Shown here: positions 35,485-43,782 of the stretch, piece after piece | How positions within the stretch are numbered: position 1 is the stretch's first letter | Layout of the letters: every line of letters starts with the position of its first letter | NCBI RefSeq assembly: GCF_900631615.1 | Contig: NZ_LR131273.1 | Coordinates: 2,326,850 to 2,390,849, forward strand | DNA: 64,000 nucleotides | DNA from: Tsukamurella paurometabola | Lineage (GTDB): Bacteria > Actinomycetota > Actinomycetes > Mycobacteriales > Mycobacteriaceae | Direction: 5' to 3' | Translations under genes and position numbers: made by a program | The notes under the pieces: generated by a model | Seen by the model: only the letters and a program-made list of their open reading frames with translations | What the model was told of the DNA's origin: nothing | The model's database searches: none

Positions 35485-36135
35485 CTACCGGACGAGGATC
35501 GACAGGTCGTACCCGAGGCGCCGGGCCTTCGCCTGGGCGTCGGAGACGGGCTGGATCTGCGTGGTGCCCTCGCCGTGCGAGATCACGAGGCCCACGAGCC
35601 GGTAGTCCGGAGCGCCCCAGGCGCCGGATCCGCTGTCGCCCGGGACGGACTCGATCCCGCGGACGTCGGTGAACGACGCGTTCGCCGTCGCGGCGGCTCC
35701 GCACCGCGTCGTCCGGTCGCCGCCGCCGCTGATGCACACCGTGTCGCCGACGGCGGCGTCGCCGGCCGAGGTCCACCAGTGTCGGAGCGTGATGTCGGTG
35801 CCGCGGTGGAGGCGGATGATGGTGATGCCGTACTTCCCGAACTCGCAGGCTCCGCCCTCACCCTGGCACTCGTCGTAGCCGGCGACCACGGTGCCGATCT
35901 CGATGCCGTGCGCCGCCACCGGCGAGTCCGTGTGGTCGGAGCAGTGTCCGGCGGTGACGATGTACAGGCCGCCGGACGAGTCGGTCGCGAAGTAGCCGAT
36001 CGAGCAGCTGCCGGCGTCGGTGTCGATCGTGTCGCCCGGGGCGAGGGTCCGTTCCGCGTGCGCGACGACCGGGAGTGCCGTCAGGACGGACAGGGTCGTG
36101 ACGAGGGCGGCGAGCAGCGTGCGGAGCGGGTTCAC
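35485..36135 (-). CDS. Secreted trypsin-like (S1 family) protease homologue, possibly lacking the catalytic Asp
   Basis: A 216-aa exported protein. Signal peptide with cleavage after AHA27. Catalytic His64 (VTAGHC) and Ser168 (GDSGSG) are present with probable disulfides C44-C65 and C134-C145. At the position of the catalytic Asp in streptogrisin-like proteases (DYGI) it reads KYGI (K101). D114 nearby might substitute. Start chosen at GTG 36135, with AGAGGA upstream and a canonical signal; a longer frame exists. It may be a pseudo-protease or use an altered triad. Confidence 0.8.
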   Translation of the reverse strand: MNPLRTLLAALVTTLSVLTALPVVAHAERTLAPGDTIDTDAGSCSIGYFATDSSGGLYIVTAGHCSDHTDSPVAAHGIEIGTVVAGYDECQGEGGACEFGKYGITIIRLHRGTDITLRHWWTSAGDAAVGDTVCISGGGDRTTRCGAAATANASFTDVRGIESVPGDSGSGAWGAPDYRLVGLVISHGEGTTQIQPVSDAQAKARRLGYDLSILVR

Positions 36136-36464
36136 GAACGTCCTCTCGGTGGGGGCGCACGGGTCTGCGCCGATCCGAATGCTCGCGGACGGTGCCATCG
36201 TGATTCTTGGCGCGCGGTAAAGGCGCCGCCCGGACCCGCGGTCCCGCCGGGATCCGCCGGTCCGAGTCGTCGCCGATCGGGTGCAGCGGGCCGACCTCGG
36301 GCCTACGGTGGACACGACGGGTTGGTCCACGGCCCACGACGTGTGCTGTGTCTCACCACTTGGGATCGACGGCGATCTCTACTACCATCGGTAGTAATTA
36401 CTACTGAACGTAGTAGGAGGGTCGGCGACGGCGCCGACCCGACCCCTCGGCCCAGGGAGCACGC
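36136..36464. other. Intergenic region between the protease-like gene and cydA
   Basis: No gene is seen. The left half carries the protease promoter without a recognisable motif. The right half holds the cydABDC control region described separately. Confidence 0.7.
36342..36440 (+). promoter_or_regulatory. cydABDC control region: CRP-like site, promoter, tandem BlaI-like operators, leader hairpin
   Basis: In order: TGTGCTGTGTCTCACC (36342-36357), close to TGTGA-N6-TCACA; TTGGGA (36360-36365), 17 bases, TACCAT (36383-36388) as a promoter; two copies of TACTAC-N5-GTAGTA at 36380-36396 and 36399-36415, centres 19 bp apart, resembling BlaI/MecI/CopY operators and covering the -10 and start; then a 9-bp hairpin GGGTCGGCG/CGCCGACCC (36419-36440). 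Activation from upstream and repression at the start site are inferred. Confidence 0.7.
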
Positions 36465-37961
36465 ATGACCGCGTTGGACATAGCTCGGTGGCAGTTCGGC
36501 ATGACCACGGTGATGCACTTCATCCTGGTCCCGCTGACCATCGGCCTCGCGCCGATGGTCGCCACGATGCAGACCATCTGGCTGGTGACCGGGAAGCAGG
36601 CCTGGCTCAAGGCCACCAACTTCTTCGGCAAGCTCTTCCTCATCAACTTCGCACTGGGCGTCGCCACCGGCATCGTCCAGGAGTTCCAGTTCGGCATGGC
36701 GTGGAGCGAGTACAGCAAGTTCGTCGGCGACGTCTTCGGGGCGCCGCTCGCCCTCGAGGGGCTCGTCGCCTTCTTCATGGAGTCGACGTTCCTCGGCCTG
36801 TGGATCTTCGGTTGGACCCGGCTGCCGAAACTCGTTCACCTGGGCTGTATCTGGCTGGTCGCGCTCGGCGTGAACGCGTCCGCGTTCTTCATCATCGCCG
36901 CGAACTCGTGGATGCAGCATCCCGTGGGCGCCACCTTCAACCCGGAGAAGAACCGGGCCGAGCTCACGAGCATCTGGGAGGTGCTCACCAACTCGACGAC
37001 CCTCGCCGCGTTCCCGCACACCGTCTTCGGTGCGTGGCTCACCGCCGGTACCTTCGTGGCCGCGATCGGCGGCTGGTGGATGGTGCGCGGCATGCGCAAG
37101 GGCGACCCGGACGCGATCGAGCTGGCGCAGTCGATGCGCCCGGTGACCCGCTTCGGTCTCGGCGTCATGATCGTCTCGGCCGTCGGCCTCGGCATCACCG
37201 GTGACGCGCAGGCCAAGCTCATGTTCGAGCAGCAGCCCATGAAAATGGCCTCCGCGGAATCGCTCTGCCACACCGAGACCGGTGCCAGCTTCTCGCTGCT
37301 CACCATCGGCACGCACAACAACTGCGAGTCGGTGACGCACGTGCTGCAGGTGCCGTACGTGACCTCCTTCCTCGCCAACGGCGATCCCAACTCGACCCTC
37401 AAGGGCGTCACCGAGCTGCAGGCCGAGGCCGTGGAGAAGTTCGGTCCCGGCGACTACCGGCCCAACCTCTTCGTCTCGTACTGGGCCTTCCGCGCCATGA
37501 TGGGCTGGTCGGTCGGCTCGGGCGTGCTCGCGCTCGCCGGCCTGTGGGTCACGCGCCGGGGCCGCGTCCCGAACCAGAAGTGGTTCAGCCGGATCTGCCT
37601 CATCGCGCTGCCCACGCCCTTCCTCGCCAACACCTCCGGCTGGGTGTTCACGGAGATGGGCCGCCAGCCCTGGGTGGTGGCGCCCAACCCGAACGGCGAC
37701 TCGGCGATCCGGCTCACCGTCGGGCAGGCCGTCTCCGGTCACTCGGCGACGATGATGGCCTTCTCGATCGTGACCTTCGCGGCGGTCTACGGCACGCTCT
37801 ACCTGCTGTGGTTCTTCCTGCTGCGGCGGTACGTCATCAAGGGGCCGAATCTGCACAGCCCGCTCGACCCGCCGCACGACGACCCGCCGACCGGCGACGC
37901 GCCGGAGGGCGCGGAGCCGGGCCGGAAGGCACCGTCGGACCACCTGTCCTTCGCGTACTAG
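36465..37961 (+). CDS. cydA: Cytochrome bd ubiquinol/menaquinol oxidase subunit I
   Basis: Haem-bearing subunit of the high-affinity terminal oxidase, 498 aa with about nine membrane helices. Seen: ALDIARWQFGMTTVMHF with axial His19 (haem b595 ligand region), HPVGATFN, and the GRQPW motif in EMGRQPWVV near residue 397 (haem b558 and quinol site). The quinol-binding Q-loop is of the short type. GGGAG lies upstream of the ATG. First gene of cydABDC. Confidence 0.96.
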   Translation: MTALDIARWQFGMTTVMHFILVPLTIGLAPMVATMQTIWLVTGKQAWLKATNFFGKLFLINFALGVATGIVQEFQFGMAWSEYSKFVGDVFGAPLALEGLVAFFMESTFLGLWIFGWTRLPKLVHLGCIWLVALGVNASAFFIIAANSWMQHPVGATFNPEKNRAELTSIWEVLTNSTTLAAFPHTVFGAWLTAGTFVAAIGGWWMVRGMRKGDPDAIELAQSMRPVTRFGLGVMIVSAVGLGITGDAQAKLMFEQQPMKMASAESLCHTETGASFSLLTIGTHNNCESVTHVLQVPYVTSFLANGDPNSTLKGVTELQAEAVEKFGPGDYRPNLFVSYWAFRAMMGWSVGSGVLALAGLWVTRRGRVPNQKWFSRICLIALPTPFLANTSGWVFTEMGRQPWVVAPNPNGDSAIRLTVGQAVSGHSATMMAFSIVTFAAVYGTLYLLWFFLLRRYVIKGPNLHSPLDPPHDDPPTGDAPEGAEPGRKAPSDHLSFAY

Positions 37962-37970
37962 GAGGCCGTG

Positions 37971-39005
37971 ATGACTCTGCCCGACTACTGGTTCCTCGCC
38001 ATCGGCTTCCTGTTCACCGGCTACTTCGTGCTGGAGGGCTTCGACTTCGGTGTCGGCATGCTCATGCCGATCCTGGGCCGCAAGCGCTCCCACCCGGACG
38101 CCGAGGAGCGGCGCCGCGTGCTGCTCAACACGATCGGCCCCGTCTGGGACGGCAACGAGGTGTGGCTCATCACGGCGGGCGCCGCGATGTTCGCCGCCTT
38201 CCCCGTCTGGTACGCCGAGGTCTTCTCCGGCTTCTACCTCGTGCTCCTCGCGATCCTCGTGGGCCTCATCACCCGCGTCTGCGCCATCGAGTGGCGCGGC
38301 AAGATCGACGAACCGCGCTGGCGCGGTTGGGCGGACGTCGGGATCGGGCTCGGCTCCTGGATCCCCGCCTTCGCGTGGGGGCTGATCTTCGCGAACATCG
38401 TGCACGGCGTCGACCTCGACGAGAGCGGCGACATGACCAGCGAGGTGTGGGATCTGCTCAATCCCTACGGGCTGCTCGGCGGCATCGCGACCCTCGGCCT
38501 GTTCCTCCTGCACGGTGCGATCTTCGTGGCCCTCAAGTCCGACGGTGACGTGCGGATGGACGCCCGGACGCTCGCGGGCCGGATGTGGCTGCCCGTCACC
38601 GCGATCGGCGCCGTCTTCGCGGTGTGGACGCAGCTCGGGCACGGCGAGCCGTGGACGTGGGCGATGGTGGCGCTGGCCGCCGCGGGCCTCGTCGCGGCGG
38701 GCCCGCTGGTCCGCGTCGGGCGCGAGCTGGCGGCCTTCTTCGCGACCGCGGTGGCCGTGATCGGCGTGAGCGTGCTGCTGTTCGGTGCGCTGTTCCCCAA
38801 CGTGCTGAACGCGACCGACCCGGCCCGCTCGATCACGATCGAGGCCGCCGCCTCCTCGCACTACACCCTGGTCGTGATGTCCTGGTGCCTGGTCGTGCTC
38901 CTGCCGCTGGTGATGGTCTACCAGGCCTGGACGTACTGGGTGTTCCGCAAGCGGATCTCCGTCGCCCAGATCCCGCCGTCGATCGGCCTGAGCCCTCGTG
39001 CCTGA
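37971..39005 (+). CDS. cydB: Cytochrome bd oxidase subunit II
   Basis: A 344-aa membrane subunit that pairs with CydA: LPDYWFLAIGFLFTGYFVLEGFDFGVGM at the N-terminus (seen in part as FVLEGFDFGVG), NEVWLITAGAAMFAAFP, and a long last helix. GGAGG at 37961-37965 sets the ATG at 37971; a GTG lies three bases earlier. Its end overlaps cydD by eight bases. Confidence 0.96.
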   Translation: MTLPDYWFLAIGFLFTGYFVLEGFDFGVGMLMPILGRKRSHPDAEERRRVLLNTIGPVWDGNEVWLITAGAAMFAAFPVWYAEVFSGFYLVLLAILVGLITRVCAIEWRGKIDEPRWRGWADVGIGLGSWIPAFAWGLIFANIVHGVDLDESGDMTSEVWDLLNPYGLLGGIATLGLFLLHGAIFVALKSDGDVRMDARTLAGRMWLPVTAIGAVFAVWTQLGHGEPWTWAMVALAAAGLVAAGPLVRVGRELAAFFATAVAVIGVSVLLFGALFPNVLNATDPARSITIEAAASSHYTLVVMSWCLVVLLPLVMVYQAWTYWVFRKRISVAQIPPSIGLSPRA

Positions 39006-40602
39006 CACGCGGGCGCCGGTCGACCCGCGGTTGCTGCGGTACGCCCGCAGCTCGCGCGGGCTGATGGCCACCGTGATCGCCTGCGGCGTCGCGGAGACCG
39101 CCGCGGTGATCGTGCTCGCCTTCGCGCTCGCGACGGCGCTCGCGCGGCTCGTGACCGGGAACGCGGACGTGACCGCGCCGCTGGCACTCGCCGTCGGTGC
39201 GGTGGTGGCCCGGGTCGCGGTGAGCCACCTGCGCTCGCGCATCGAGCGTCGTGCGGCCGACCGCGTGGTCTCCGAACTGCGCGCCGCCGCGCTGGCGGCC
39301 GTCGGGCCGGGGCGGGCCCCCGTCGACCGCGAGGAGCTGCGAACCGCGCTCACCCGCGGCCTCGACGACCTGCCGCCGTATCTCACCGGGTACGTCCCCG
39401 CCCTCGCCCTGAGCGCCATCGCCACGCCGGTCCTGATCGTCGCGATGTTCCTCGCGGACTGGGTGTCCGGCGCGATCGCGCTCGGCACGCTGCCGCTGCT
39501 GCCGATCTTCATGGTGCTCATCGGCCTGCTCACCCGTGACCGCACGCGGCGCCGCCTGCAGGCGATGTCGCGGCTCTCGGCCCGGCTGCTGGACCTCGTC
39601 GCCGGCCTGCCCACGCTCCGGGCCCTCGGCCGCGAGCGCGGCCCCGAGCGCACGGTCCGTGAGCTCGGCGCGCGCAACGAGACCGAGACCATGGGCGCCC
39701 TCCGCATCGCCTTCCTCTCCTCCTTCGCGCTGGAACTGCTCGCCACGCTGTGCGTCGCGCTCGTCGCGGTGAGCATCGGCCTGCGCCTGGTCTACGGCGA
39801 GATGACACTGTTCGCAGGCGTTTTCGCGCTCATCCTCGCCCCGGAGGTGTACCGGCCGCTGCGCGCCGTCGGCGCGGGCTTCCACGCCGCCGAGCAGGGG
39901 ATCGAGGCCACCGGTCGCGTCTTCGCCCTCCTCGACGCCCCCGCGACGGAGCCCTCGCGCGGCACGGCGCACCCCGGCGTGCTCGTCGCCCGCGACGTCA
40001 CCGTCGACGGGCGGGACGGCGCGGCACCGTCGGGCTTCGACGGCGCCTTCGCCCCCGGACGGCTGACCGTGCTCACCGGGCCCAACGGCTCCGGCAAGTC
40101 CACGCTGCTCACCGTGCTCGCGGGGCTCACGGTGCCGGACGCCGGACGGGTCACCGTCGCCGGCGCGCCGCTGGCGGGCGGCCCCGACTGGTGGGCGCGC
40201 GTGGCCTGGTGCCCGCAGCACCCGTACCTCGAGCCGGGCACGCTCGAACACAACTTCACGATGCTGGGCGCCCCCGCACCGGGGACCGTGCCGGAGGTGC
40301 TCACCGCGACCGGGCTCGATGAGGTGGTCGCCGAGCGCGGCTGGGACCGGCCCGTCGGCACCGGCGGCGACGGGCTCTCGGCCGGGCAGCGGCAGCGTCT
40401 GGCGCTCGCCCGGACCCTCGCACTCGGGCGCGCGGTACTGCTCTTCGACGAGCCCACCGCGCATCTCGACGACGAGCTGGCCGCCCGCGTACTCACCGCC
40501 CTGCGTGCCCGCGCGGACGCCGGCGCGACCGTCGTGGTCGCGGCGCACGACCCGCAGGTCCTGGCCGCCGCCGACGAGGTGCTGGAGGTGGAGCGTGCGT
40601 GA
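38998..40602 (+). CDS. cydD: Heterodimeric ABC exporter subunit CydD
   Basis: One half of the thiol/haem-related exporter needed for cytochrome bd assembly, 534 aa. About six membrane helices (1-310), then an ATPase with Walker A GPNGSGKSTLL (near 361), signature LSAGQRQRLALAR, and Walker B VLLFDEPTAHLDD. It starts at GTG 38998, overlapping cydB by eight bases. Confidence 0.93.
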   Translation: MPDTRAPVDPRLLRYARSSRGLMATVIACGVAETAAVIVLAFALATALARLVTGNADVTAPLALAVGAVVARVAVSHLRSRIERRAADRVVSELRAAALAAVGPGRAPVDREELRTALTRGLDDLPPYLTGYVPALALSAIATPVLIVAMFLADWVSGAIALGTLPLLPIFMVLIGLLTRDRTRRRLQAMSRLSARLLDLVAGLPTLRALGRERGPERTVRELGARNETETMGALRIAFLSSFALELLATLCVALVAVSIGLRLVYGEMTLFAGVFALILAPEVYRPLRAVGAGFHAAEQGIEATGRVFALLDAPATEPSRGTAHPGVLVARDVTVDGRDGAAPSGFDGAFAPGRLTVLTGPNGSGKSTLLTVLAGLTVPDAGRVTVAGAPLAGGPDWWARVAWCPQHPYLEPGTLEHNFTMLGAPAPGTVPEVLTATGLDEVVAERGWDRPVGTGGDGLSAGQRQRLALARTLALGRAVLLFDEPTAHLDDELAARVLTALRARADAGATVVVAAHDPQVLAAADEVLEVERA

Positions 40603-42160
40603 CCTGCTGATCTGCCTGCGCGCCATGCGGGCCCGGCCCCTCGCGGCGCTCGGTGCCGTGGGCGCGGGCGCGCTCACGGCGGGCAGCGCGCTCGCGCTCG
40701 CGGGGCTCTCGGCCTGGCTCATCACCAAGGCCTGGACCATGCCGCCCGTGCTGGCCCTGTCGCTGGCCGTGACGGCGGTGCGCGGGTTGGGCATCACCCG
40801 CGGGCTCATGCGGTACGTCGAGCGGCTCGCGAGTCACCGGGTCGCGCTGCGGGGACTCACCGAGCTGCGGGCGACGCTGTACCTGCGCCTCGCCGGCGCC
40901 GCGCCCGCGGAGTCGGTGCGCCTCTCCGACGGCGAGCTCCTCGCCAGGACCGGCGCCGACGTCGACGCGGTGGGCGATGCACTGGTACGCACCGTGATCC
41001 CGGCCGCGGTCGCGGCGACGACGTCGGCCGCGGCGACGGCCTGGATGTGGTTCCTCGATCCGCGCGCCGGGGCCGCGCTCGCGGGCTGCCTGCTTCTGGC
41101 GGGCCTCGTCGCGCCGTGGCTCACCGCCCGCGCCACCCGCGATCGTGCGGCCGCGGAGGCCGCGGGCAGCGAGGCCTTCGGCGCCGCCGCCTCCGCCGTC
41201 CTCGACCACGCCGGGGAGCTCGCCGTCGCGGGCCGCCTCGACGAGGTGCGCGGCCGTGCCGCTCGGGCCGAGGAGGCGCGACGGTCCGCCGTGGACCGCG
41301 CCGCCCGCACGGGCGCGCTCGCGGACGCCGCGGTCCCGCTCGCCATCGGTGTCGCGGTGATCGCCGCGCTGCTGGTCGCCGTCGCGCGGATCGATTCGGC
41401 GGCCGCGACCACCCTCGGGATCCTCATCCTGCTGCCGCTCAGTGCCTTCGAGGCCGTCTCCGTGCTTCCCGATGCGGCGCGGCAGTACGTGCGCTCCGCC
41501 GACGCCGCGGGCCGGATCGCCCCGCTGCTGACTCTGCCCGCGGTGTCCGCCGGCACGGTGCCGGTGGCCCCGCACCCGACGCTGAGGCTGGGTGCGCTGA
41601 CGCTCGAGCCCGGCGACCGGCTCGTCCTGCGCGGCGCATCCGGCGCGGGTAAGACGACGCTCCTCCTGGCACTGGCCGGTCTCGACGACCGCGGCGGCGA
41701 GGTCCTGGTCGACGGGGTGCCCGCGCGCGCGTGTGCGGACCTGCCCGCGACCGTCGGCTTCTTCGGTGAAGCGGGTCACGTCTTCGCCACGACGGTGGCC
41801 GAGAACTGCCGCGTGGCGCGCGGCGACGCCACCGACGCCGAGATCGTCGCGGCCCTGCGCCGGGCGGGCCTGGGGGAGTGGGTGGACGGGCTCCCCGAGG
41901 GCGTCGACACCACGCTCGAGGACGGCGCCGAGTCGCTGTCGGGCGGCCAGCGCCGCCGGCTCCTCCTCGCCCGCGCCCTGCTCAGCCCCGTGCGCGTGGT
42001 GCTGCTCGACGAGCCGACCGAGCACCTGGACGATGCGGACGCGGCCCGTCTTCTCGCCGAGATCCTCGATCCGGACGGGCTGTTCCCCGGCCGCACCGTC
42101 GTCGTCGCGGGGCACGCCGCGCCGCCGCACGGCGTTCGACTTCACGATGTGGGGGTCTGA
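40595..42160 (+). CDS. cydC: Heterodimeric ABC exporter subunit CydC
   Basis: Second half of the exporter, 521 aa, with six membrane helices and an ATPase: Walker A GASGAGKTTLL (about 346-356), signature SLSGGQRRRLLLAR, and Walker B VVLLDEPTEHLDD. The GTG at 40595 overlaps cydD by eight bases and has GGAGGTGG just upstream. CydC and CydD are separate genes here, unlike the fused CydDC of some mycobacteria. Confidence 0.93.
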   Translation: MRDLLICLRAMRARPLAALGAVGAGALTAGSALALAGLSAWLITKAWTMPPVLALSLAVTAVRGLGITRGLMRYVERLASHRVALRGLTELRATLYLRLAGAAPAESVRLSDGELLARTGADVDAVGDALVRTVIPAAVAATTSAAATAWMWFLDPRAGAALAGCLLLAGLVAPWLTARATRDRAAAEAAGSEAFGAAASAVLDHAGELAVAGRLDEVRGRAARAEEARRSAVDRAARTGALADAAVPLAIGVAVIAALLVAVARIDSAAATTLGILILLPLSAFEAVSVLPDAARQYVRSADAAGRIAPLLTLPAVSAGTVPVAPHPTLRLGALTLEPGDRLVLRGASGAGKTTLLLALAGLDDRGGEVLVDGVPARACADLPATVGFFGEAGHVFATTVAENCRVARGDATDAEIVAALRRAGLGEWVDGLPEGVDTTLEDGAESLSGGQRRRLLLARALLSPVRVVLLDEPTEHLDDADAARLLAEILDPDGLFPGRTVVVAGHAAPPHGVRLHDVGV

Positions 42161-42217
42161 GCGGTAGGAGGTGCACGGTGAACCGTCCGCGCCTTCACGG
42201 CTCGACATCGTGAGCGC

Positions 42218-42790
42218 TCAGGCGATGACGCCCCGGATCGCGGCGTCGACGGCGGCTTCGGCGAGCGGCCACTGCTGATCGCCGGGGAGGTGGTGCAGCG
42301 GGCCGCGCAGCGCCATCTCCGCGAAGCCGTGGACCATCGACCAGCAGGACCAGGTGGCGGACCGTCGGGCCTCGGGCCGCAGCAGGCCAGCGTGCACCAT
42401 GAGGTCGAGGGCCTCCGAGAGGGCGACGTAGGGCGGAATGTCGTTGAGCGACTCCGGGTCCGGCACCTCGTCGCCGAAGAAGCAGACCGAGAACCAGCCG
42501 GGCTCGGCCAGGGCGAAGGCGATGTAGCCGAGCCCGACGGCCCGCAGCCGCTCGGCCGGTCCCTGCTCGGGGCTCACGGGCATCGCGTCCGCCATGCGCT
42601 GCTCGATGGCGGCGCTCACCGCCCGCAGGAGCGCGAGCCGGTCCGGGAAGTGGCGGTACGCGGCGTTCGGGCTCACGCCGACACGGCGGGTGACCTCGCG
42701 GATGGTCAGCGCCGCCGGCCCGCCGGCGCGGGTGACCTCGAGTCCGGCGTCGACCAGCGCTTGTGCCAGGTCCCCGTGGTGGTACGCCAT
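42218..42790 (-). CDS. TetR-family transcriptional regulator
   Basis: A 190-aa repressor with an N-terminal HTH (AALTIREVTRRVGVSPNAAYRHFPDRLALL, seen as REVTRRVGVSPNAAYRHF near 35-52) and a TetR C-terminal domain. The ATG at 42790 begins MAYHHGDLAQALVDAGL, a typical TetR start. Divergent from a DUF899 gene with direct repeats between them, so it probably represses both itself and that gene. The ligand is unknown. Confidence 0.9.
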   Translation of the reverse strand: MAYHHGDLAQALVDAGLEVTRAGGPAALTIREVTRRVGVSPNAAYRHFPDRLALLRAVSAAIEQRMADAMPVSPEQGPAERLRAVGLGYIAFALAEPGWFSVCFFGDEVPDPESLNDIPPYVALSEALDLMVHAGLLRPEARRSATWSCWSMVHGFAEMALRGPLHHLPGDQQWPLAEAAVDAAIRGVIA

Positions 42791-42822
42791 GCCCTTGTGT
42801 CCCCCGTCCTTCAAGTGTACGG

Positions 42823-42855
42823 TGTGAACATAGCAGATGTGGACGCTGTGAACAT
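42823..42855. promoter_or_regulatory. Candidate TetR operator: direct repeats between the TetR and DUF899 genes
   Basis: TGTGAACAT occurs at 42823-42831 and again at 42847-42855, 24 bp apart (just over two helical turns), and ACAT-N5-ATGT (42828-42840) forms a small inverted repeat. It is centred in the 79-bp divergent gap. Confidence 0.5.
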
Positions 42856-42869
42856 CAAGAGGAGTCGCC

Positions 42870-43556
42870 ATGACCGCCATCCCGCCCGTCGTCGACCGTG
42901 AGACCTGGCAGAAGGAGGTGGAGGCCCTGCGGATCCGCGAGAAGGCCGCCACGCGCGAGCTGGACGCCATCGCCGCGCAGCGTCGCGCCCTCCCCGCCGT
43001 CGAGTTGCCCGAGTACCGGCTCACCGCCGAGGACGGCAGCACCGTCACCCTCGCCGAGGTCTTCGACGGCAGGAGCCAGCTCATCACCTATCACCACATG
43101 TGGACGGACGGGAACGAGTGGCAGTGCCCCGGCTGCACGGGCGTCACGGCGCACTACGCGCGCACGGAGTTCCTCGGCAACTGGGACGCGCGGATGGTCG
43201 TCATCACCAACGGGCCGATGGACGAGATCCTGGCCTACAAGAAGCGCGTCGGGAACACGATGACGTGGTACTCGTGCGCCGGCTCGGATTTCGGGACCGA
43301 CGTGGGGGCGCCTCCCGGCGGGGGCTTCGCGTACAACACCTTCGTCCGCGACGGCGACAAGGTCTACCACCAGTGGCAGACGTTCAGCCGCGGCGCGGAG
43401 CAGGTCTCCTACACCTTCGGCCTGCTCGACGTGCTGCCGTACGGCCGTCAGGAGGAGTGGCAGGAGGTGCCCGACGGCTGGCCCCAGGGTCCGACCTACT
43501 CGCGCTGGGCGTCCTCGAAGCAGTTCGCCGACTGGTACGGCGAGAACGCCTCCTGA
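42870..43556 (+). CDS. DUF899 family thioredoxin-like protein
   Basis: A 228-aa cytoplasmic protein of the DUF899 family with a thioredoxin-like core: QLITYHHMWTDG, CPGCTGVTAHY with a CxxC pair (about 89-92), and YNTFVRDGDKVYHQWQTFSRG. Members are often regulated by an adjacent TetR or ArsR protein and may be redox proteins. The ATG at 42870 has AAGAGGAG upstream. The reaction is unknown. Confidence 0.85.
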   Translation: MTAIPPVVDRETWQKEVEALRIREKAATRELDAIAAQRRALPAVELPEYRLTAEDGSTVTLAEVFDGRSQLITYHHMWTDGNEWQCPGCTGVTAHYARTEFLGNWDARMVVITNGPMDEILAYKKRVGNTMTWYSCAGSDFGTDVGAPPGGGFAYNTFVRDGDKVYHQWQTFSRGAEQVSYTFGLLDVLPYGRQEEWQEVPDGWPQGPTYSRWASSKQFADWYGENAS

Positions 43557-43585
43557 CCTGCGCGTTCGCCCTCCGAATAATTCCG

Positions 43586-43614
43586 TTGCCCGCGCGTGCG
43601 GGCGGGCGTAGCGT
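43586..43614 (+). promoter_or_regulatory. Promoter of the orphan micro-transcription unit
   Basis: TTGCCC (43586-43591), a 17-base spacer and TAGCGT (43609-43614) lie after the DUF899 stop and predict a start near 43620. Confidence 0.5.
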
Positions 43615-43648
43615 CGAAGGCGTCAACGGAAAGGAGGTGATCCGAGAA

Positions 43649-43687
43649 ATGGTGAATTTCAGGATCAAGGAGGTGGCTGACCGCTAG
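43649..43687 (+). CDS. 12-aa ORF with full anti-Shine-Dalgarno complementarity
   Basis: ATG 43649 to TAG 43687 encodes MVNFRIKEVADR. Upstream, GAAAGGAGGTGATCC (43629-43643) is complementary to 15 bases at the 3' end of 16S rRNA, far more than a normal ribosome-binding site. A second AAGGAGGTG lies inside the ORF. With its own promoter and a strong terminator it forms a stand-alone unit of about 130 bases. It might encode a micro-peptide or be a regulatory RNA that binds ribosomes. The peptide resembles the start of MerR-type HTH proteins, so a remnant is possible. Confidence 0.4.
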   Translation: MVNFRIKEVADR

Positions 43688-43712
43688 GCGGCCACCCACC
43701 TGGAATACGGCG

Positions 43713-43749
43713 GGCCCCGGGAGAGCGTGATGTTCACGCCCCCGGGGCC
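43713..43749 (+). terminator. Strong hairpin terminator of the micro-unit
   Basis: Outer arms GGCCCCGGG (43713-43721) and CCCGGGGCC (43741-43749) with inner arms GCGTGA/TCACGC and a TGT loop, followed by TGTTGCGTTG. It also lies just beyond the end of the convergent nitrobindin gene and may serve both strands. Confidence 0.75.
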
Positions 43750-43782
43750 TGTTGCGTTGATGTGCTCCCGCGGCGGCCGGGT

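Noticed and set aside
36303-39776. Very long open frame (more than 1100 codons) on the minus strand opposite cydABD
   Set aside because: It mirrors the cyd genes codon for codon in a high-GC sequence, is low in complexity (Arg, His, Asp, Glu rich) and has no recognisable domain.
42178-42213. 11-codon ORF (VNRPRLHGSTS) after AGGAGGTG downstream of cydC
   Set aside because: It has no promoter or terminator of its own, and short ORFs with chance Shine-Dalgarno matches are frequent here.
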